A stretch of DNA of 64,000 nucleotides from Lepidostoma basale (Eukaryota > Arthropoda > Insecta > Trichoptera > Lepidostomatidae), in assembly GCA_022606425.2 (NCBI GenBank), contig JAHDVF020001253.1, positions 197,001 to 261,000 of the forward strand, read 5' to 3'. Under the pieces are notes generated by a model. The model made no database searches and was not told the origin of the DNA. It worked only from the letters and a program-made list of their open reading frames with translations. Positions 34,857 to 43,800 of this stretch are shown here, one piece after another (within the stretch, counting starts at the first letter, position 1; each line of letters starts with the position of its first letter). The translations under genes and the position numbers were made by a program.

Positions 34857-37800
34857 TTAAATAAATATGTCTATTGTATAAATCTTTACGGTATGGAGGA
34901 AAATGTAACCAGCAGACTCAACAAGGCAAGGGGAGCTTTCGCTACGCTTTGCCCTGTATGGCGTTCCAGTATCATTTCGAGAAAGCTCAAGCTCCAAATC
35001 TTCAGCAGTAGCGTTAAAAGCGTATGCTGTACGGATGTGAGACTTGGAAATCTACCGCGGACGTTATTGGAAAACTCCAGGTGTTTATAAATAGGTGTCT
35101 TCGCTCAATATTCAAGATTTATCGACCCCAAACAGTGTCAAATGCCGTTCTCTGGACCATGGCAGGCGAATAGCCAATTAGAGAACAAGTCGTAAATGGC
35201 AGTGGATCCGTCACACTCCGAGACAGAACCCAGCCTGCATCGCTCAGGGTGCACTAGACTGGTCCCCTATGGGGAGAAAGAGGAAGCGAGGCACCTGGAG
35301 AAGAGCCCTGCAGGACGAGGTTAAGGCAGCAGGCCTCACTTAGGATGATATTAGGCATCAGGCATACGATAGAGTCGAGTGGAGAAGGTTCTTTGAGGCC
35401 CTATGCACCACGGAGGTGTGTCAGAACAAAAAGAAGAAGAAGATTGTATAAATCTTTATAAAATTACGCTATTTTTGGTATTTCCGCTTTTTTTTTTTCC
35501 TCACTCTCGTGATAATAAATTTATCTTACCTTGTTTCATAACGTAATTGAGCATTTGTGTTCTTCTGACTTTCCCGACTTGTCCGGCAAGTGTGGTCGCT
35601 TTCAGTCCATTGTACAGCCCGGCGGCCCCACCAAGTCCTAAAGCATCGATCATTAATTTTGTGTATGCGTAATTTGTAAAAACCATCATAATATTAGCAG
35701 AAATTATATGCGTCGACCATCAGTTTACATTATTCTTGGGATCTTGGATGTATCCAGGACTCGCTGTGTCCTCTTTGACCAACATTTTGGAAATCATTTC
35801 AATGTTCAAACATTAATTATCCTGAACCAGGTAGTCATCTAGGGCGGTGGTCAGGAAATTTGATGACACGATTCCTTCTTCATAATAATGAGATATTTAC
35901 ACTCACACTGGATATGATAAATTATAATCTTGGGGTTACTCTTTAAAACAAACTATGGAAACTGCAATGGCTTCCAAAAACTTGGTCAAAGAGGACCCCA
36001 TAAAGGACGGATATACCAACAGATCACAAGAATTATGTACAATAAAATTTAATTCATCATTATTACATCGAAGCAAGGGTAGACATAGTAACGACCAAAC
36101 AACCAAACAACAGTTTTGAGGACTTCCGAAATGAAGACACAGAGGTCGATAGCAGGCAAGACACTGAGAGATCGCGTGAGGAACACCAGAATAAGAGAGA
36201 TATGTGAGGTTGAGGATATTATAAGATGGAGCAGACAGCGAAAAAGGGACTGGTACGGTCATGTTCAAATAATGGACACCACCAGACTCCCCTATTTGCA
36301 TTACATCAACCTCATGGGACTCGTCCTCGTGGAAGACCTCCTAAAAGATGGAAGGACAGCTGGGAATCTACCTCACAGGCGGGGCAACACTCTGGAGAAC
36401 AGACCACATAGGTCTACAACAAGGAAGAAGAAAAAGATTATTACATAGATATGCTTAGTATATAGAATCATGGTCTAATAAAATAAAAACTAATATTATA
36501 AGCCTCTTCATTGAATGCAGCAAATTTTTAAACAATCACTACATTTACCCTGAAAGGTAGGCATAGAGAATGGACTGCCACACAACTCAATCCTGACAAA
36601 TCTCTAGCTTCCTCTACATTCATACAGGGAATCATACAATTCTACCGACTTCTAACATGGCTGACCTTTAAATATTTATTAATTTGGTCGTGCCATTTTT
36701 ATCTCAATCTTCCTCAATTCCGTACTCCATTCACATTGTAAAAGTATACTTGCTTAACCATTATTTCTTCAACCATGCGTTTTCCATATTTTCAAACCAA
36801 CGCAGTCATCATTTCATTCTTTTCTTCTTTCTTTTACTCTTCATTCCTTTCCTATATTAAGCATTACCACACATATATCTAAAGGATCTCAACTTTAACG
36901 CATTCCTTCTGCTGCTAGTTCCATGCTTCACTTTCATACATAACAGTTGGAACCAGAACTCCTGCAAATTTGAATATTGTAAAAATTAAAATGGTTCTAA
37001 TAATACGCCACAATGCAATTAATGTTAATTGAACATATTCTAAAGGGGTTTGGAGGCGTGATAAATTGATAATGATGGAACAGACCACTCAAAAAAACAC
37101 AGTTCTTTGATAAAATGTGATTGCTTCAAGTGCTTAAGCATAGTTCGATAATACAAACCAATGACATAAATATAATCATCACTACAGCGCGTACGTAGGT
37201 ACTTGTTAATATTGCATTGATAAAATAAAATTGTTTGTGAAATGGAATCCTACCAGCTCCTATGATGCAGCTTGCACCAATTTGTGGAAGGGCTACTGAG
37301 GTTCGTTTTGTCGTGTGCGCTTTGTAATTCTCGTCTGGATATATGAATTCTGGTTGCATTTTCGGTATATATTGAGGATCGAAGTTCAGGTATGGCGACA
37401 GGGGCGATATGGCTCCCGTACCGCCCTTACTTGTGGTTGAACTCATCGAACCATCGTCATGGCTTTTCGGATTCAAGTTGAAGTCGCCGAATATAGACGT
37501 CATTTTCACTGTTAGTTTATTGTTTCTAATACACTAAATTTAGCCACTGTACGAATTTTAGCGATCTTCAAGAATTTTATGCGAACTGATTACACAACTA
37601 CGTCTCACTACGCTAAAATGTTTGCTGTCATTTTCTAGAATAATTTGAGGTTAGGTTTTGCAATCCGGAGGGTTGGTGCGCATTGCGCACTGCGCAATGC
37701 GCGCGAAGGTCACAGCAGTCGCTTATCACATGTTGAAAATGCGGTAAATTTGAACTTAGTTCGAAATTTCGTTGTTGTTATTGAAAATAACGGTACCTAC

Positions 37801-40800
37801 CTACTTTCAAATTCGCATTTTTAATAAATACATCAACTCTATAATTTTGAATGTATTTGTAGAGATAATTGAATAAAATAATAATTAGGCTTTTTTGTAA
37901 AATGTAAAGCATTAATTAATCACCACAAAAGCGCCATCTTACTCTATTTTATAACATTTATTAACACGTTGACTGTGGAGCACTGACTGGGACACTGTGG
38001 AAAACCCAAACGGCGGACTTCTGACCAGGTTAGGCCCTACATTGTTCGATTTTAAGTAAGTAGAAGGGGATTTAGCCGTCAGGGAAAGACTCATCAGTTC
38101 CTACTTACTCAAAACCGAACAGAATAGAGCCTGACCTTAACAGGAGTCAGCTGTTTGGATTCTTCCCTTTACCACTGACCTGGTCAGTGCTCCGTAGTCA
38201 ACGCGTTTATTAGTTGGGTTTTTTTCTCTATTGTTTTGAACTAACTAACTAAAAAACTAACTTACCATCACGCCGTCTCCCCGGAGGGGTAGGCAGAAAG
38301 AATGGAACGCCACACTGTTCTGTCCTGACATACGCCTCTCGCTTCCTCTACATTCATACATCTTGTCATGCACGCACGTCGATTTTTCCGACTCCTCACG
38401 TGACCGACATTCAATATTTGATTGATTTGATCGTGCCACGTTTTCCTCGGCCTTCCTCTATTTCTAGCTCCGTTCACGCCGTTTACATATACCTTCTTTA
38501 CCATTCTGTCTTCACTCATTCTTTCCATGTGTCCAAACCATCTTAATGACCCTTTCCTTATTTTGTTCATAACACTTTCATTCGCACCACATTCACTTCT
38601 TATACTTGCATTTGTCACTCTATCATAAACAGATTTGCCACACATTCGTCTTAGAGATCTCATTTCTACTGCATTTATTCTACTTTCATCCTTCTTTTGC
38701 CAGTTCCATGCTTCACTTCCATACATAAGGGTCGGCACAAGAACACCATTGTGCACTGCCATCTTAGCTTTTTTGGATAGGCTTTTGTTTGCGATGACAA
38801 CTTTAAGTGCACCATTTATTCTGTTGCCTGCCCCAACCCTTCTTTCAATATCCTTCTCCACCCTCCCATCCTTTGTAAACATACTTCCTAAATAAACGAA
38901 TTCATCCACTTGTTCCAGATTTTCACCGTTTACACTAATGTTGCACACTGTCATGCTTCCTTCTTTTTCGAAAATCATTACCTTAGACTTATTCACATTC
39001 ATCATCAAATCGTATCGCTTGCATACCTCATACATCCTAGACACCAGGGCTTGCAGTTCGTGCTCGTTGTCTGCAAGTAGCACAGCGTCGTCCGCATACA
39101 ACAAACAGCTTACTGAAACATCTTCCATTTTTGCACCTGCTTCCAACCCTTTCAGCTCTTTCATACACTTGTCCATATATAGATTAAACAACCATGGAGA
39201 CATTACACACCCCTGTTTGACACCTTTATTGATATCAAACCAGGCTGTAAGATCCCCATTTACTCTGACACTAGCAGTGCTTTCTGTGTACAGCGATGTA
39301 ATTGCCGTGATCAGTTTTGTGTTTATTCCATATTCCGACAATATTTCCCACAGTTTACCTCTATCTACGCGATCATATGCTTTTTGCAAATCGACAAACG
39401 CACAGAAGAGTTTACGGTTTTTGGCCATAAACTTCTCTGTCACTGTACGAAGTGCAAAAATTTGATCCATGCATCCTCTGCCATTCATAAAAGCGCCTTG
39501 CACATCCCAAACTCTATCACTCGTCGTCTTTCTTACTCTTTCTATTAAAATTCTGCCATAGATTTTACCAACAACACTCAAAATACTAATAGCTCTGTAG
39601 TTTCCACATTCCATATGGGATCCTTTTCCTTTGTACAGAGGCAAGATAACTGCTCTCCTCCAGTCGAGTGGGGTATATCCCTCCTCCAAGCATTGGTTGA
39701 ACAGTTTACATATCCATGCGGAAACTACTTCGCCACCGTTTTTGATAAATTCTATAGCAATGCAGTCATACCCTACAGCTTTTCCACTTTTCATTGCTTT
39801 CACAGATCTTTCAATCTCATTCATACTTATTTTTTCTGTATTGTCATTTATACCAATCGCGTTTACACCAGTTCTAATGCTTTCATCAAAACTTGTATCA
39901 CCACCATACATTTCTTTAAAATACTCCATCCATCTCTCTTGTACGATCTTACTTTCCGTTAACATTCTTCCCTCACTATCCAAAATTGCTTTCACACATC
40001 CGCTTTCAGGAGTTTGAAATCTTCGTGGCCGAGTGGTAAGTGCATTGACTGCCACCCCCAAGGTTCCGGGTTCGATTCCCGGCAAGGGCAGTGTGATTGT
40101 CACACTGTATTGTTTTGAAAATTTTGAATATATATATATATTTGTTTAATTCTCTCTCTCTGGTTTCAATCCTGGGATTGGTTTGCAGCAATTTCCTCTA
40201 TTCTTCTCTTCCATTCTTCCATGTCTTGTGCGGCTCTTTTGAAATCTGCATATGATGAGCAGCGCACATCCACCAACAGGTCCTCCAGGTACTCTCGGCT
40301 TAAGTGTCCCCTAGAGTTTGTCCCCTCGGTCATACCCTCCATTATGGCATGCAAGAGGCCTTCTTGTCGTATTACTTGTTTAATTAATGTGTCTTTTTCC
40401 TTTTATTTTTCAGTTATATACGTACTCCAACCGACGTGCGTGACATCATCAAGTATGCCAAACTCCAGGAATCTGAACTCACTCCAATTTCGCAGGTGCT
40501 CTGTTTTCCTGATGATGATCCCTCCTTCGAGAATCTCAAATTCTTGCAGATGGATCAACATCTGATGGATGAGCTATCCACTGGCAGGACGGTGGTTTTT
40601 AAAGGTATCTCTCTTCATTCATAAACAATTATAACCAATTTATTTTCGCAATGTTTTTGGACAGAAATGCTTATTTTTTACAATTGATTTTTTATTTTTT
40701 TTTTTAAAAGACTAACATCAAAGATTTATGTCAAGAATATAAGAATTTATTTTACAATCTTCAATGTGAGCAGAAAATATCTCATTATTATGAAGAAGGA

Positions 40801-43800
40801 ATCTGGTCGTGTCCAGGCTTGAACCCATGTCCCCTGGATCAGGAGCCAAGCGTTCTATACCCTAGACCACCACCCGATGGATTTTTATTTCTTTAGGTTG
40901 TGCATATACTGTATTTTTAAACTAACAAACTAACCATCACGCCGTCTCCCTGGAGGGGCAGGCAGAAAGAATGGACTGCCACACTTTTCTTTCCTGACAT
41001 ATTTCTCTCGCTTCCTCAACATTCATACATCGTGTCATGCACGCTCGTCGATTTCTCTGACTCCTCACATAGCTGACATTCAATATTTGATTTATTTGAT
41101 CGTGCCACGTTTTCCTCGGTCTTCCTCTATTTCTGGTTCCAATTACATCATTAACATATAATTTTTTTACCATTCTTTCTTCATTCATTCTTTCCATATT
41201 ATTATTATTATAATTATTATTATTTTGTTGAATCGCTCTTTACCTCATGACAGCATGAGCCAAATCGATTTTAAGGGTATTATAGCTATCATAGTGATTC
41301 TCGTGACATGTGATAGGTAGCTAATCTATCGTCATTTTATTGTCACGTGAATTCTACACCAGACCAAAGACAGTGTGACAATCACACTGCCCTTGCCGGG
41401 AATCGAACCCGGAACCTTGGGGGTGGCAGTCAATGCACTTACCACTCGGCCACGAAGATCGTCCAAACCATCTTAATGATCCTTTCATTATTTTGTTCAT
41501 GACACCATCATTCGCACCGCATTCACTTCTTATATTTTCATTCGACACTCTATCATACACAAAGTATCCACACATTCGTCTAAGAGATCTCATTTCTACT
41601 GCATTTATTCTACTTTCATCCTTCTTTAAATTATTTTTAAATTACTGTATTATTAAATTATTTATTATATCTGATTTTGCAGGAGGACAAAGTGACAGTG
41701 CGGTTCTTTGCACTTCTACCAAGACTTATGATATCAAAGAGGCTGAAACCTCTAATAGTCTCCTACTGATCCCGGGCCTGCTCTGGGGCAAACAAACCAA
41801 AATAGATGATGATACGTCATTCAATGAATCAAGCGAAGAAATACAAAATGTAGCACCACCCGTTAACCTCAACACATCAGACGAGATAATCAAATCACCC
41901 CGAAAACTCGCAAACAAAAATATATTGAAAGTATTTTACACTTATTTAGAACCAAGACAGTGTAAACCACATTTGTCTAAGTTAAACGAGCTTCTACAGT
42001 TTACGAAATATTCCGGGCCAGAATATGAATACGCGATAGACAAAAAGTTACTTCTATCGATGGATCAATTACAAGACATAATACAAGCGTCGGATTGCGA
42101 ACTTTTGCAAGGCTTAGATGATATCCAAGCCATTGAAATCGATGACCATTATAGAGTTCTCTCATTTGAATATGAGTTTCGTGTTATTTCATATATGCTA
42201 GATTTGAAAGAAGAAAATTCTTGGCCGATTGAAAAAATCAGTAAAATTACTACAGTTGAAACTTTGAAAGATCTGGTTCCAGAAGTGGTTTTGGATAATC
42301 TTTTTGATTTTTATACGGTGAAGACTGCGGTAGAAGATGGAGAACAGTATTATATGTATAAAGAAGATAAAGTTTGCAGATTATTGGCACAAGTGCTGTT
42401 GAATAGTGCCGGAAAATTCAATTTTGATGACTTCATGCAAGCTTGGAGAGATTCTTTGCCTGATGGAATGTCAGTGAATGTAAGTTAAATCTCTTTTTGT
42501 TTTTTGAATGTACACAAATACTTGTAGACAAATACTGGATTTTACCCATTGCGGGTTAATCATTTTAAAGGATTGATTGTATCTCAATAGAGACGAAGAT
42601 GCAAATTGTTTTTTGGAAACAGAATATGGTAGTCGAGGTGTTTACAGAACTTATGACCTGTCATTGGTTGGGTTAAGCGATCGCTGTTTTTTGTTATGTT
42701 TAACAACATTCCCCATTCCGCCCTTCTTACGACTACGGCGTCTGACAAAATTTTGAAAAATGTATATATGCTACTATGTTAAGATCACTTCACATTTTTT
42801 AGGTCAATCTACACAACAATTTACATCTTCGTCTCTATTGAGATACAATTAAATCTCTTTTAATTAGCTAACTGACCACGCCGTCTCGCTGAAGGGGTAG
42901 ACAAAACTGATATTCTGTTCCATACTGTTCTTTCCTGACATATTTATCTCGCTTCCTCAATATTCATATATTGTGCCATACACGCATGTCGATATCTCCA
43001 ACTCCTCATGTGGCCGACATTCAATATTTGATTGACTTGATCGTGCCACGTTTTCCTCAATCTTTCTCTGTTTGTAGTTCTGCTTACATTGTTAACATAC
43101 ATTTTCTTTACCTTTAGTTGAGCCAAAGCGCAACCCCCGGACAAATTTCGGAGATCAGGCTTTCGCAGTGGCAGGTCCGTCCGCCTGGAATATGCTTCCT
43201 GCACGCCTCAGATGCATTGACAATCTGACAGATTTTAAATCTCCCCTAAAAACCCACCTTTTCAAAATATCGCATAAAATGTAAACAACGGTTATCTGAT
43301 TTCTGGTGTCAGATGCAGCTCTCATGACTAAAAACATTGTCAAAGCACCCTTGAGGTGAGCTATTCACGAAAATAGCGCTATACAAATTAGCCTAATTAT
43401 TATTATTATTATTATTATTACCATTCTTTCTATGTGTCCAATATTCCCAGTGCATTCACTTCCTATATTTGAATTTGATATACAGATTTTCTGCACATTC
43501 TTCTAAGAGATCTCATTTCTACTGCATTTATTCTACTTTCATCGTCCTTTTGACAGTTCCATACTTCGCTTCCATACACAAGGGTAGACACAAAAACACC
43601 GTTGTGCACTGACATCTTAAATTTATTTAATATCATATAAACCCATACTTAACTAAAATGCCTTTTTAATATAATCCGTATATCTTAAAAAGGCGAAAAA
43701 TTTAAATAAAATATAATGAAACTTATAGAAAAGAGACATTATTTATTCTATTATTTTTATTTTGTTATTTTATTTTATATCATTGTCTTTTATATTATTT

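Larger units (their letters stand above)
38241..40107 (-). mobile_element. RTE-type LINE, longest copy, fused to a SINE piece
   Basis: The antisense tail (AACTAACTAACTAAAAAACT) begins at 38241. RTE sequence reads to about 40010 on the minus strand and is followed by a truncated SINE A (40016-40107). TATTGTTTTGAA flanks the whole composite (38229-38240 and about 40108-40119), so LINE and SINE parts entered together. Confidence 0.75.

Noticed and set aside
37126..37253. Extension of the TIM23 first exon beyond 37254
   Set aside because: The continuation past the GGTAGGATTCC donor loses similarity to TIM23, and the spliced frame into 35637 restores the conserved GAGLGGAAGLYNG.
38635..40017. Plus-strand frames of 86-175 codons at 38.6-40.0 kb
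   Set aside because: They are antisense shadows of the RTE reverse transcriptase on the minus strand.
40016..40107. Apparent tRNA gene
   Set aside because: A and B boxes are present, but the acceptor stem does not close and the same sequence recurs with a common body and A/T tail at 41203-41456 and 24025-24262; it is a SINE.
41433..41682. Upstream extension of the open frame into DSCC1 exon 3
   Set aside because: It reads antisense RTE and SINE sequence; the splice acceptor TTTTGCAG at 41675-41682 and the match to DCC1 start at 41683.
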